This document shows positions 35,069 through 47,400 of a stretch of DNA of 64,000 bases, piece after piece. The DNA is from Meandrina meandrites (lineage: Eukaryota > Cnidaria > Anthozoa > Scleractinia > Meandrinidae): assembly GCA_963693305.1 (NCBI GenBank), contig OY855913.1, positions 17,422,484 to 17,486,483 on the forward strand. Reading direction: 5' to 3'. The position numbers and the translations under genes are program-made. A model generated the notes under the pieces. That model was not told the DNA's origin and ran no database searches. It saw nothing but the letters and a program-made list of their open reading frames with translations. The stretch's first letter is position 1; every line of letters starts with the position of its first letter.

Positions 35069-36767
35069 TCGTTTCTGTTTGATTTACAAAATTATAATTT
35101 GTTGCCTCAGATTTAGTGTCCTCAATTAGCTCAGCAGTCTTTAAGTGGTTGGCGTAAGGCATAATGGGCACATAACTGGGGACGCTCATGTCCGAAGGGT
35201 TATAAGTGGCAAAAAAAACTGCTTAAAATGGGCTGACAAGTAACCAGTTTGTAGTGCGACTGCTCAAGCTGGGTCACTTGGAACAAAATTAACCAATCAA
35301 ACCAATGAGGACAAAAGAGGGTGACATTCAAAAATGAGCGAATATTACATCGACGTCTACAACAAAATTTGAAAGCCAGCAAAGTTGCAAGCTTTCATTG
35401 CATGCACTAGTTAGTGCAACCTTGATTACCTTGAATCAAATATTGAATGTTTATTGAAGAAAAATGGAAAAGAAGAGTTGCATGACAAGCTAGTGACAGT
35501 AACCAAGGAAAGCAATGGATGCCATGCACAAAGAGGAAATAAATCACATATCCTGTTTTGTCTGGAAAATTCAACACATTCCAGATAAGGTTGCCTGCTC
35601 TTTCCTTCAGCAAATTATTGGGTATCAACAAAGATTAAATTTGTAATATTGGTTTGCCCAATACATCTCCAAACGAGGCAGTGGGGACAGGCATCAAGAG
35701 AACCAACGGTAGTGCTCATTACAATGACTGCAATTTAGACATGACCGTCATTGGCTAATTACCATTGACAAGGAAGCCACAATAGCCCAGCTTGCTATGT
35801 TAAAATGTGGCAGTGTTTTTATACATCACGGAATGAAATTTGCCCCTCTATTTCCTAATATTAGAGCCTTGTTTGTTCTTCGTCCATTAGCATTTACTGC
35901 GAATAAACAGCAAAGCATTGATCAGGGCTGTTAAGCGAAAATTTGTTTTGACTGTGAATTTCACAACACTAAACCATTATTTCCCCCACCCATTTCGCTT
36001 CACTTTCGTATCAATTTTCTTCTTGCCACGTCAACACATTTAAACTAAAGGGTCGATTCAAAAACACACAAAGGCCTCATAAGGAATCTTCAGTCGCGTG
36101 CATGCGACATAAATCAGTAAATTTTGGAAGACATCAAGCTGTTTCACTTTCGAAGCGGTTGAAACATGGGCGGGCGGGCTTATCGTATGCATGTACAATT
36201 TTAATACAATGCGTGCAGAAGATTCTAAAGATAACTTTTTATTTAACATTTCGACTTAAGTTCAATGTATTTTTGCACTTCTTCATGGTTTTACCATTTA
36301 CAAATCGCAAAGTGAAAATGTAGTATTAGAGTGGTTACAGATCAACAAGTCAAGTTTTACGGTTCATTGTTGTAGTTTCACTATCGCAGCACGTTATGTT
36401 TAGAAACCTGCAGGTTGACACCGCGTTTGTACATCCCTCAGTCGAATCTTTCGAAGGTTGTCGAAGTTCCATTGCATCTGCTGCTAGCCTCAATCACGAA
36501 TACAGTTTCTAACGGCAATCTATAAAGACGAATACTTATTTCGGAGTTAATATGAATAGTTCAAACGAGTGTCTACTGTTTATTGAAACATGAAAGATAC
36601 TTAAGACAGTTTGCCGCGTACTCTAAAGCTAATAAGAAGTTCGTGGAAGTCGAAATAAAGTCTAAGACATATAGATAAAGAAAAATAAAGAATAAGCAAA
36701 CTTGCTTGAAAGTGTACAGCTTTGTCCCGTTCTTCAATGGACGCTGTTTCCTGCACGCAATCCCACA

Positions 36768-37100
36768 TTAGGACCTCGCCATAGAATTTCCAAACGGCGC
36801 CTTCACTCCCACTTCTTGAGCATCCTGGACTAGAGTACACAGAGGACAACAGCAAGTCAAGAGAAGATCGCTCACGAACGTGCCATCGATTCCTTTCTGT
36901 TCACGAATCTTGCCTCGGATCTGGGTAGCGAACCACAAGTTTGCCAAAGGAACGAAGGTCACTAAACCACACATCAGGCAATCGTCGCCAACCGCCTCGG
37001 CCGTCTTGCCAAAGGTGTAACACGGAGCGCAGTAAGTCGTGAGGCAGAGTGGAATATCATTGAGGCAGCTACACAAGCCATTGCTCCAGTCCTTGGACAT
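36768..37100 (-). CDS. PLAC8 / cornifelin-family cysteine-rich protein, 110 residues
   Basis: PLAC8-family proteins are small, cysteine-rich, usually membrane-associated proteins; animal members include PLAC8 and cornifelin. The single-exon frame from ATG 37100 to the stop at 36768 starts MSKDWSNGLCSC. It has the family pattern LTTYCAPCYTFGKTAE, then DCLMCGL, a hydrophobic stretch (VTFVPLANLWFA), a basic IRGKIREQKGIDG loop, and DLLLTCCCPLCTLVQDAQE. The CCCPLC core with following Q and E residues is diagnostic, and the length is typical. The precise physiological role is unknown. ORFs overlapping in other frames are shadows. Confidence 0.9.
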   Translation of the reverse strand: MSKDWSNGLCSCLNDIPLCLTTYCAPCYTFGKTAEAVGDDCLMCGLVTFVPLANLWFATQIRGKIREQKGIDGTFVSDLLLTCCCPLCTLVQDAQEVGVKAPFGNSMARS

Positions 37101-38415
37101 CTTGGAAGCTGAAGGTGAAAGCGATAGTAAATTGGACGCGAGCTAAAGACCACTTCTTCCCAGCAGCGTACTGAGCAGAAACGAGTAATTATACGGAACA
37201 TTGATCACACCCCTTTTCCGTTTAAATCACGTGGTATATTTCTTCGGTTGCTGATTGGTCAGTTGAAAATCACACTTGTCTCATGTGGCTTCCTGTAGCT
37301 GTTTATAAAATCTTTGTTTTTGTTTTCGGAAAAAAAATTTGTCTCTTGAGTGACGTTAATTTCAAAAATAAAATTTGCATTTGATATTCGTATCAATATA
37401 TTCCGTGAGCTTGGAATATTTTGTAATAGTTTTCTGAACAATCGAACCCTGAAACATTTCTCTTATGTTTGGACTTTTATCCTTGTTCCCAGGCCCTCTC
37501 TCCTTTTTCTCCCACCTTTGGCGAATTTTAAAATCGCCATCTTTGCAAAAAAGTGATGAATAAAAAAAAACAAATTTAAATCAATAATAAATCTCTAGCT
37601 AAAAAGTGTAACGTTCAAATGGTTACACTTGTAAAATTGACTAAAAAGTTTTGATTATTTTTACAAGATTTGCGGCTCTGTCATGCAAATTTGTGCCCAG
37701 GTGAAACCAAAGGTCACTCCTTGTTTTGTGCATCCTTTCCGACAACGAAAACATCAGCACAGCCGTTGTTTTAGGCAAACCATTACAAACAAACTACAGA
37801 AAGGCCCAGAAACTTTGCAGACAATACAAAGCCCAGCAACTGTATAGTACGTGATAAAATTACCATGTTTTGCGGTTAGTATTTCTGAAAAACCAAAACA
37901 AGGTTTAAAACTCAGGACAGAACGGCTACAAATTCAGACGCGTCCACCCTCAAAGAAACCCGCATTGTTTCAAGCTCAAACACACTATAGTAAAGAATAC
38001 TGTTTTGAATTATGGATTTCGCCATTATCTGCATGAGCTGTATCGGGTAAAAAAACGTAAAAAAAAATAATAAAAAAATCCAGCATTAATTGTAGCATTT
38101 ACCCTCGCTGGAAAAGTATTTTGAATACATGTAAAATGTGAATGTTGTTTATAGCGGCCATGCACTAAGCTTCATATCTCTTCGAGATGGCTAGTTTACA
38201 GTTTATTATGTTAGAAAGAAAGTTATTTACTTTTTGACATCGATTCCTCCACCTCCTGGAATTAAAAATTTATTGTCTTTTATATTGCAGACAATCCCAC
38301 AAAACAATCTTTTCATTTTTATGGTGATAGTCATATCGCGAGCCAGTCGACTCTGTGAAGTCTTTCCTTAATTTCCATCACACAATAAAATAACAGGATT
38401 TATTAAACGATTGTA

Positions 38416-38722
38416 AGGTTCTGTTACACGAGACAAGTTTTCTCGCAACTTGCATCGCAACATTGCAAGTTGCAGAGAGGATGTCGCACGTTCGCAAATT
38501 TTTTTTCGCAACTTGCAACGCACCTGCTAGAAATTATCATCTTGAAATCTCCTGCGAGCGAAGAACGCGCTTTTTGATTGGCTCATTGTAATGAAATTGC
38601 GTTGCAAGTTGCGCTTGACGTGTCACAGGCAGCAACCTGAGTATCCTTTTGCTTTTCTTGCAACTTGCAGCGCAGCATTTTGTTGCATTGCAGGTTGCAA
38701 AAATGGGGTGTTACCCACACAA
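38416..38722. repeat. Short element rich in GCAACTTGCA units
   Basis: The left end GGTTCTGTTACACG and the right end GGGGTGTTACCC are roughly inverted. In between lie about eight copies of GCAACTTGCA or its complement TGCAAGTTGC, on both strands. This is a typical MITE with subterminal binding motifs. ORFs across it are spurious. Confidence 0.65.
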
Positions 38723-39454
38723 ATTCTTTTGGCAACTCCAATGCAACTTTTGTTGCGATGTAAGTTGCAGGAAAAATTGCCTCGATCGAAGTGTCTTTTT
38801 TACGCTTTCAAAAAACTGTTGCTTGCACCATCTATAACCTGTTTGCTTCTTGCTCCCAAATGCACCTGTACAAAACACCCTTTTCCCCAGGACTGTGGAA
38901 CCCCGATTTAACGAACCACCATATCGGTATAATGAACGTTCACTTGTTATACATCCGCAGTTTCTCTTGCTCTAAAGACGATTCTCATTGGCTGATTCAT
39001 AATCACGTGGCCTTGCATAAATTTAAATGTATCCTGATCGGGATACATTGACCTGAACGTGATCAATGGCCAGAAAAAGCACGTCATCAAAACGTGACCA
39101 AGACCGGTGGCGTGATGTTTTGAAGCTCACTCTTGGCGATTGCAGGAAATTTGTTGAATAGTTCTTCGAAAGTTCGTGAAACACAGTGGAACAGTTTGTG
39201 GCTAAAACCGGCGCTTTCTACTTTTTATTCGAAAAACGAAGTCAAAAAACGTTTAGAGCAGAAGGATTTCGAAAATGCCTGGAAAGTAAGTCGGTTCTTT
39301 GCTTTCTTTTGTACGTAGTTTACGATGTGTTTTTACATTTGCAGTATTTTATAGAAGAAATAAAGTCGTGCTCAGGCGTGCTGTTGTTGACGCAATTTTT
39401 TTTCGTTCGTTTTCTTTTTTGTTCATTCTTTGGATGTATAACAAAGCACGTAAT

Positions 39455-39590
39455 GTCTGGTCCCTCGGGAAACTAGTTAGTTTTGTTTTCCCTCGATTCT
39501 CGATGTTTCCCTCGACTTCGTCTCGGGAAACATCGAGACTCTCGGGAAAACAATACTAACTGTTTCCCTCGGGACCAGACATTAAGTGTA
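39455..39590. repeat. ~136-bp palindromic MITE
   Basis: The left arm begins TAATGTCTGGTCCCTCGGGA and the right arm ends TCCCGAGG-type complement, CCCTCGGGACCAGACATTA. The centre GATGTTTCCCTCG...CGGGAAACATC also pairs. It forms a near-perfect hairpin. Confidence 0.85.
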
Positions 39591-40167
39591 TAATATTCTT
39601 CGCCCCAGATATAGTAAAATACTGAGAACCGCGATATAACGAAACCTCGTTATAGCAAACGCAGTTTGACAGTCCCTTCGCCCTTCGTTATATGGAGGTT
39701 GGCAGGCAGCAGATTCCATAAAATGCCCGTTATAAGTCCCCCCCGCCCCCGATCTGGGTAATATTCCGGTTGTTAGCTTCAGTTCTCGGATATGAGCCCT
39801 CCTCATCCAACTTTTTCATATTAACTTACTAATGCACTTACAAAACGTTTTACTTCAAACAGAAGTGAAAAACGCCCTGCAAGAGAGCGCCCACTAAAAA
39901 CGCTTTACTAGTAGCACTAGTTGTTGACGTGATGACATGGCTCGAGCAAATAGCATTTTCATTTTCAATTGATAATAGAACTAAACAAGTTATTTTCTTC
40001 CTTTCTCTCACGGTGTTTTCTAAAAAGAAGTAGAGAAACTTTTTCCGCATTTCTATCTAGCTTTATTAGAAGCTGAACCGTGTTCTCTTGAAAATTCGCA
40101 AATCTGATTGGTTCTCCCACTGTCTTCTATTTTACAACTAGACTACGAGCCCGAGTTTTCTATGAGC

Positions 40168-40662
40168 ACAGGGGCACCCAACGACCGAATCTTTCCAAAG
40201 ACGTCAGAAGTGTCGTAAATGGATTTCTCTATGTTCTAGAAGGCTTTTTAGTTAATTTGGAGATGCCCTAAAAAATATTTATCTGTTCGGATATTTAAGG
40301 GGAACTTTCGTCGTTTCGAAAATTCTAGGGTCCTTTTTTGAGTCATCCGAAAGTTTTAGCTATCCTGATGGATCTTGTCGAAAGTTCGAGGACACTGAGA
40401 GACCATATTTTCACTAGAAAATTTTAGGGGAAGTTTTTCGTTATACGTGTGCCTATCGAAATTTCGCGAAGATACTAGGCAATATAAATGTTTATCCGAA
40501 TATTATAGGCGTTAAACCTATTCATCCGAAAACGTTAGGGGGTGTATATATGGCTTTCTTTAACGTGGCGAGGAAGGAGAAGTGATAATTAACAATTAGA
40601 CCCGTAGCCCGCAAGGGCTACGGGTCAATAGCCCATGAGGCGAAGCCGAATGGGCTATTGAC

Positions 40663-40696
<34 letters not shown>

Positions 40697-41509
40697 TAGT
40701 ATCACCCAACTAGTCGGACAGAAAAAGCAATAATAAAGTTAGCAAATGCAAGTTGAAAAAAGATTTATTTGGGAATAAAACGAAAGTAAGCGTCACGAAT
40801 TTCTCTACTCGATGACTATTACTAATAGTCCTCTAGTAGCGTAGCCAATCAAAATGTAGGATAATTTGCATTAGTCCACTAGTTGGGTGATACTAATACA
40901 TAATAGGCACGCAATGCTGGCATTTAGAAAGAAGCAAAGCTGAAAACATAGGCTTTTCTTTATATTTCCGTTCTGATCTCACATTTGGTGACAAAACACT
41001 GCATAAACTGTACAAGGACAAACACCTTTTCTTGTAGGTTTACGAGCGTTTCTGAACCGATCAAGGGATTGTTGTTGGCGTAGGAATCTTTTTACGGTCA
41101 AAACCGAATAATTTGATCGTTTTAGATGCTCTGACCACAAAAATAACTTCTCCAATAATCTGATAAGTAGGCTAATGCCGAGCTAATGCCGAGCTCAATC
41201 ACCTCAATTGCCATTATCTTTCATTAGGTTCACGTACATTCCTGATTACCTCTAATGCTCACCGAAACTTTTAGCAGCTTTTGGAATAATTAAGCCAAAC
41301 GAAAATTTTAGAGAACAAACAAAACCATCCGAAAATTATGGGACATGATAAAAGTGAGCACATCAATTCCGAAAATTCTAGGGAAACTTTATGGTTTTCC
41401 GAAAAAATTTGAGAAGTCTAGAGCGTCGCTGGGAAAAAATTTCGAAATTCTTAGGCGACCTTCCATCCAAACAGATATTTTACCGAAATATTCCGTTGGG
41501 TGCCCTTGT
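40168..41509. mobile_element. 1.34-kb element with GGGCACCCAACG ends and CCGAAAATTYTAGGG motifs
   Basis: ACAGGGGCACCCAACG at the left is matched inverted by CGTTGGGTGCCCTTGT at the right. Ten or so imperfect CCGAAAATTCTAGGG copies lie within about 350 bp of each end. The middle is occupied by further nested palindromes (40595-40895, with GGTCTAATTGTTTTAGTATC and GTATCACCCAACTAGT pairs). No transposase is visible. The superfamily is not assigned. Confidence 0.65.
40595..40895. repeat. Nested palindromic MITEs inside the 40168 element
   Basis: AATTAGACCCGTAGCCC and GGGCTACGGGTCAATAGCCC form one palindrome, closed by AAGGGTCTAATTGT at 40682. Directly after, GTATCACCCAACTAGT (40700) pairs with ACTAGTTGGGTGATAC (40878). 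Confidence 0.75.
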
Positions 41510-41656
41510 AAGCAAATAGTCAACGTTCATGACTATTCGCTCAAAGACGATGAGATATTCTCTCATCAGCGTATTGTGATAATTTACCTGAATATTCTGT
41601 TATTCTGTATTTTATGCCTTCAAGGTCATCAAGAGAAAATATTTGATGCATAGCCG

Positions 41657-42224
41657 TCATTTACAATGCAACTGGTAATGTTGTTGTAAAACCACTAACC
41701 CAGCGCCTAAGCTGCGGGCCGAAATTAAAGGATTGTAGACACATTTGGAGGACGTCACATTCAATTGAATCGAACGCCTAGCCTTCTCGAAATCCAGGAA
41801 AACGGAAACTCCAGGCCAGTATTTTTGCTTCGTAAAATCCATAACGTCTTTGATTAATCTTATGCTTTCGTCAATGTATTAATTATGAATATTCCACTCT
41901 CGGATTAGATTGCACATGCTTTTCTAGCTACAGCCTGCTTTGAATTTTTTGGGAGGCATTGCTCCAAGTAAATCCGCACGAATCAGGGTTTTTATAACGC
42001 CACGAGTTGACTAAATTATTTGTTTTAATTAGGGTTTGGAGTTCAACGACGGACACCTGAAACGGCTTGCCGCCATTTTTGTCTAAGCTGTTACTTACGC
42101 AGTTGAAGTCGCCACCCAGTACGATATTATCGTCAACGAAAGAATTGGAAAGTTCATTTAGGAACGAGATTTGATGCCTCAGATAATAAGTTGCGTTAAC
42201 GCCAGGGTTAAGGTGGGGGTACAC
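41657..42224 (-). pseudogene. L1/Tx1-like LINE remnant (endonuclease and reverse transcriptase pieces)
   Basis: On the minus strand, 42224-41928 encodes an AP-endonuclease piece with IVLGGDFNCV and SCGFTWSN. Downstream, 41880-41657 encodes IDESIRLIKDV and a reverse-transcriptase start, GVSVFLDFEKA. The part between them is deleted and the RT piece shifts frame after EKA. This is a dead, internally deleted copy. A different LINE piece, the C-terminal part, lies at about 58575-59752. Confidence 0.8.
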
Positions 42225-42355
42225 TCGATTTTGAGTGAAATTTTAAGAGGTTTAAGGAAGGGATAGAAGAAGAAACTTATTTTTGAAACACCAACAGACA
42301 GTTGCCCCCCACGCAAAAGCATCCCAGGTTGTCAGGGGAGCGTCTTTGGTATCGA

Positions 42356-42360
42356 CCTAT

Positions 42361-42447
<87 letters not shown>
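42356..42447 (+). repeat. (TTTA)n microsatellite
   Basis: About 90 bp of uninterrupted TTTA. The YLFIYLFI-type ORFs across it are artefacts. Confidence 0.97.
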
Positions 42448-43946
42448 TATGCAATATTTCAACAGGCCACCCAATTCAGCGTAGGCTGGTTTAAATGGGG
42501 GCCTGCAAACAATTTACAAGACATACATTTCAAAACATTACATCACATTACATAAACTCATTACCTACTAATTTTTAACTTCAAATTCCAATTTTAAAAT
42601 CACATTAAATCTTTAATATTTCTTATTTCTCCAAACTTTACTTATCCTTTGTTGAAAAACTATCTCTTCCCAAACATTCCCCCAAATCCCATAAAAAAAT
42701 TACAAAACACCGCTAAAAAACTTCCCCTCCCTTCCACCACTCATTGAGCAAAAATTGAACCTACTCCCCTCCCCTTCATATATTTTTCGATATTTCGAAT
42801 TCTTGACCTATTGAGTAATAGTCACGCGGCTGTTGTCAATGGGCGGGCTTTCGAATTTGAGCCCACTCGGATCGTCATTACCAGCGAGCGCTTAATAGTG
42901 TCTTCACACTAGTTGTTCTATTCTGTGCGGCATACACTCTGCTGACGAGATCCAATCAGGTCGAAACAGCTGTCCAGCGTTTGCATTTTTGACTTTCAGT
43001 TTGAACTCTATCATGTTGTTGTCCCGTTAAGGTTTTTCATTTTCACGTAGTGTCAGCCTTTCAGTTTATTGTCTATATATTTTTCGCTCCATGTCTCGCC
43101 CCAAGCTTTCACGCACACTTATTGTCTGCGTGCAATCCAGTCTCTCGCAGGCTCTTGCCTCTCGGATAGGAAACAATTTCTTAGGAGGCTAATCTATGTC
43201 GAGAGGGACCAGATTCTGGCCATCGGGTTCGGAATTCACTAAACCTGCACTTAAGCGATTTTCTTTAGCCGAGAAACCGTGTTTCTTGTCATATCCTGAT
43301 ATGTGATACACAGAGAGGCTGTCGATGAACAGATAAGAGTAATCAGAATTCCACATTTGTCAAGACAAGATGGCCCCGTAAGGGCAATTACAAAGTGCAC
43401 GCCAATAATAACTTCCTGGGATGTTCCGAATCATTAATTTACTGCAGTTCTTTTTTGCCGAAACCTTCGTTTTATTTTAAGAATATCTTGCAGATTGTCC
43501 AAGAATCAAAGAGCAAGTGAGGAGGGACATGATTTTGAGTTTAGAGAAGTGAATGGCAACAAAATCATTCCAATCGCGCTCACAAATAAACGGTTGTGCG
43601 TGGGAATGTGATGAAAGGATTACGATTTCACATTCTCTGATATCAGGTGTACTTCGGTTTATTTAATGGGTTGACATTCCTGCATGAAGTCATTTGACCG
43701 AGTGCAGCGCGCACAGTTAGAAATTATCTTACTTGCAATCGAGGACTAGCTGTTTTGTAAATTTGTCTCGTCCAAGAATCTACGAACAGTTGTTTATACC
43801 AACTTACTGAAGTAACCGCCTCAGTTCGAAAATTGTAAGGAGGAACTGTTCACTAAATTGCAGTGGTGTGCGCCCATTTTAAAGGCGGACTAAGTTACAT
43901 TTCAGAGAGAGCTACAAGAGTGTAAAGAAGACCCAGACAAAGCAGG

Positions 43947-44477
43947 ATGATTCCCCTGAAAAAGGTCCAGAAGAAAAACAAGACTGCAAAACACGACAAC
44001 CCCGAAAAGCGTCTAAAAATCAAGACCAAACTCCCGCTCAAAAAGACAAACAGTGCTTCTGTATCGGACACACTCAACAAGCGTGTCGATGTCAACAGGA
44101 TACGTAACAGAAAGTCATCTTGTCCAGAGATACTGCTACACAACGCTGGTCTCACTGGCAAGGAACTTCCCGAGCTTTTCAAGCTGATAAAGATCGGCGA
44201 GGCGGACTTACAGTCGCTAGCCACGAAAGGGATCTTTCCACTCCACGAAGCGGTGGCCAAGGGGCTTACAGATTGTGCTAAAGTGCTCATCGAGAAGGCC
44301 ACTACCATAAATGTGCGTAACGGCGAAGGATTTTCTCCCTTAGATGTAGCAGTGGAAACAGGGAACTTTGAGTGCGCAGAGTTGTTGATTAGACACGGCG
44401 CCTCTACCGAAAACATCAGACACGGTTTCAAATTGAGGTCAAGGGATGTCCAACGTAAAGTATCCAATGCAACATAG
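43947..44477 (+). CDS. Ankyrin-repeat protein A, 176 residues (PPP1R27-like architecture)
   Basis: A single-exon frame from ATG 43947 to TAG. Residues 1-60 are very basic (lysine-rich). RKSSCPEILL at about 55-65 aligns with RAVSFCPEILL of the paralogue at 51015. Ankyrin repeats follow: IFPLHEAVAKGLTDCAKVLI, then GFSPLDVAVETGNFECAELL. The layout of basic N-terminus, PEILL motif and two to three ankyrin repeats resembles PP1 regulatory subunit 27 and similar small regulators. However, the RVxF docking motif is not preserved here. An AATAAA at 44753-44758, about 280 nt after the stop, may be the poly(A) signal. It likely binds another protein through the ankyrin groove; no enzyme activity is expected. 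Confidence 0.82.
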   Translation: MIPLKKVQKKNKTAKHDNPEKRLKIKTKLPLKKTNSASVSDTLNKRVDVNRIRNRKSSCPEILLHNAGLTGKELPELFKLIKIGEADLQSLATKGIFPLHEAVAKGLTDCAKVLIEKATTINVRNGEGFSPLDVAVETGNFECAELLIRHGASTENIRHGFKLRSRDVQRKVSNAT

Positions 44478-47400
44478 GCGCGAGCCGCGCGCGTCAGATT
44501 GTACATATGTCAAGCCAGGTGGTTTTCTTCGTTGTATGTAGGAAAATGAATGATTATATCTGATCGCTGCCGATAAATGAAGATCACAGACATTTTAGCG
44601 TTTATCCGACAAGTTTTTTTTATCGCTGCGTATGTCTTTGGATGGTACAAAATGACCGAAATGAGCACTTGACAATACGAACCTGCCCCTCGCAGGCTTG
44701 CAGAATGCCTTTGCTTATCGAGACTTATCGCTCATAGCTTACAATAATATAAAATAAACCGTCGTGATCAATCAGAATTCCAAAAAGCCACCATGACGTT
44801 AGACCTAACATTGTTTTAGTACCTTAACACGATAGCGACAAATCTGTCTTGTTGATACTTACAGTTTTCAATTTTCCTAAGTCATCCTTATATATAGTTG
44901 TATGAGAGATTCTTGTTAAATATTGCAAATGAACCAGACAAGTTTTATCTGCCCAGTATGATTTAAAATAAACTGTAAAATAAAATGCGATGTCAACTGC
45001 TGCGTTAAAATATCAAAATCTCCGTTGTACATGTGGCAGAAACATGCTTCACATTTTAATTAAGGCTATCTCCTATTCCAATTCCGCAATAAAGCATCTG
45101 TGATAAGTAGTCACCTATTGCAACGATGAGCTTATTAAGCAAGAAGGTTAAACTCGTACTATTAATGAATAATTTAGATATTTTCCTTTTCAAGTAAGCG
45201 GTTCTCACGAATTTTTCGCGATCCAGTAAATTATAAAACAAGATGCGTGTACTCTCACGAATAAATCCACATCCGTTTTGTATTTATTGAAATACTTCCA
45301 AGATTAACTGATAACGGCACGAAGGTAATGCCATTAATAACGAGCCCCCTTCAATGCGAGGCAATACTTTCAGCACGTAGAAACTTCAGCGACTTACAGG
45401 AAATCCTGACTTTTACATTCTCTTCCTATGTTTCTCAACTGATTAGTTTTTAAGGTGGTAATGCATATACATAGATGACAATAAGTTACTTTTCTTGACC
45501 ACTTGTGCAGTCGTTTTTTTGCAGTTTATTGTTTTATATCAAGGCTAAATGTCGCAATCAATGCTGTTCTGTTCTTTTATTTCAACAGGTTTTTCGCCTG
45601 TTAAACACTCAAATGTAGTGGATACTAATTGAAACGTTTAATTCTGTAGAAAAATGCAAACTGGCTTCCCTAAACGGTTTTCATATAAAAGGCCATTAAA
45701 TACAAATTTTATGATGCAAAAATTTCCTGCCCAAAAAAATAAACAAAGCTGGGCGCACAAAATAGACTTTTATCTACTGTATAATTTCTTCAACTTTATA
45801 AGGTGGCTAGATTAAAGTAATAAAATTGTTAGTATTACAAATAGAAATTTAGACATAGTGTACTCCCAGGAACGCATGAGAAATGACTTTTTCTGTTTTC
45901 GACAATAAATATGCACAGATAATCCGCAACACACTCAGGGCTTCTTGAGCTGAGAAGGAGCCCGAAGTTCACATTTTTTGCATACTTCACCTATCTGCAG
46001 TATTGTTTCAAGTTGTTAAGAGAGCAGAATCAAATGGCTATTATATTAAATCACTGAAGTAAAACATTGTAATAAAAAACAACAAGGACAAGAACATGTC
46101 TTGTGTTAAGACAGTTTCCGCTGACAGTTCGAGCAATACTTGAACTGCAAAAATTATTTACCAATAATCTACTCTAAGAACGGTAACAGTTTTGTATACT
46201 ATTTGAAACATCTCACTGTAATTTATTTATATAAGTGACCCCGCGATTAAATTCTAAAACATTCTCGAGAAACTTAATGTCAAACCTTGTAAAAATGCTT
46301 AAAATGCATGTTTTTTTTTGTTTTGGACTGACGTGAAATGTCTGTTTTAACAAGAATATGGATAACTTCAAATTCATTTTTCGCTCCCGAGGTCAGATTG
46401 AGGGCTAAAGTTTCGATAAGTTCTTCTTAACTGTATTCAAACTGTTAACATGCTACGATTTTTTTTTATTTTTGGCATCTTTATTTTGGCCTTTCTTGCT
46501 CGATTATTCAGTGGAAACCATCTTAATTGTTGGCAAGCCATTTTATGCAGACTTTCACATGACCTTCGTGGCTGCCTTATTGAAAATTTATGTTTAATTA
46601 ATTTAAAAGGCTCAAGGGGTTAATTTGATAGCTCACCAAATGTTATCGTAACTGTCGCGCCTAAAAGGCTACACAACACTTTCTCTACAAAGCTAAGCTT
46701 CTCTCGATGGAATCTGTACGTCAAATCTAACAGCGAAGGCTCCAGTTCTGTAAGGATAGCATCTACTGGCTTTGCAGAAAAACATCTTGAAAAGTGGATC
46801 ATTTCACACCCTTGTCAAGGAATGATTCAATGAGGTACCATATAACCTAACTACATTAGCGAGCTGACCCGCAATCAATTTTGAACGTCAAATATTTGAA
46901 CTGCAGGCTTCAGTTTCGTTGAAATTATCGATTCTTAGTGTATCAATTTGAGAATCCGAAAAACACATTTATTAAGCAGTTTATTGCTAATGAGAGGAAA
47001 GGAAGTATTCTTTTAATTTCTGTTTAAGGCTGACTTCTTTTTGGATATCTATACTTTATTTTGGATTTTTTGGGCAAAAAAACGAAGACGGCATTGGGTG
47101 GGTTGAATTAACGTTTAAGCTCCAATCGGGTAAGGGAGAGAGGGAGTGTTATTGAAGTCCTACTGGCTTTCTTATAATGGCCGTACGTGCTTATACGTTG
47201 CCGTATTTTATCCATTTCGCTAAGAAGTTAGAATGCACTTTGTTTAATGTCGATCTTGTGATCACATACCTGTCTCTTCTGTCACTAGTTTGTCTAAGTG
47301 GCTTAGTTTAGATTAGTTTACAATGTGGTAACCGCGCCGGTTAAGTGTTTTGTCGATCTTGGCTTTCCTAGTTCTTTGTTTTTGTATTGTATAGTCGTTA

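Larger units (their letters stand above)
30771..36767. other. Repeat-filled intergenic region between PCMTD and PLAC8
   Basis: Apart from the repeats listed separately (31753-31937, 32100-32370, 33105-33395, 34063-34433, 34886-35068) I see no gene. ORFs here lack family motifs. A C-run lies near 34793-34810. The right end holds the PLAC8 3' flank. Confidence 0.5.
37101..43946. other. Repeat-filled intergenic region between PLAC8 and the first ankyrin gene
   Basis: Between the named repeats I see nothing coding. The region contains the GCAACTTGC-rich element (38416-38722), a palindrome (39455-39590), fragments with CCCCGATTTAACGAACC and GATATAACGAAACC (38902 and 39640), a 1.34-kb element (40168-41509), a LINE fragment (41657-42224) and a TTTA microsatellite. 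Confidence 0.5.

Noticed and set aside
36601..36855. 84-residue minus-strand ORF beside PLAC8
   Set aside because: A different frame overlapping the PLAC8 3' end; no family features.
42283..42555. ORF with a long YLFIYLFI hydrophobic stretch
   Set aside because: It is produced by the TTTA microsatellite, not a membrane protein.
43895..44506. 203-residue minus-strand ORF
   Set aside because: Antisense shadow of ankyrin protein A.
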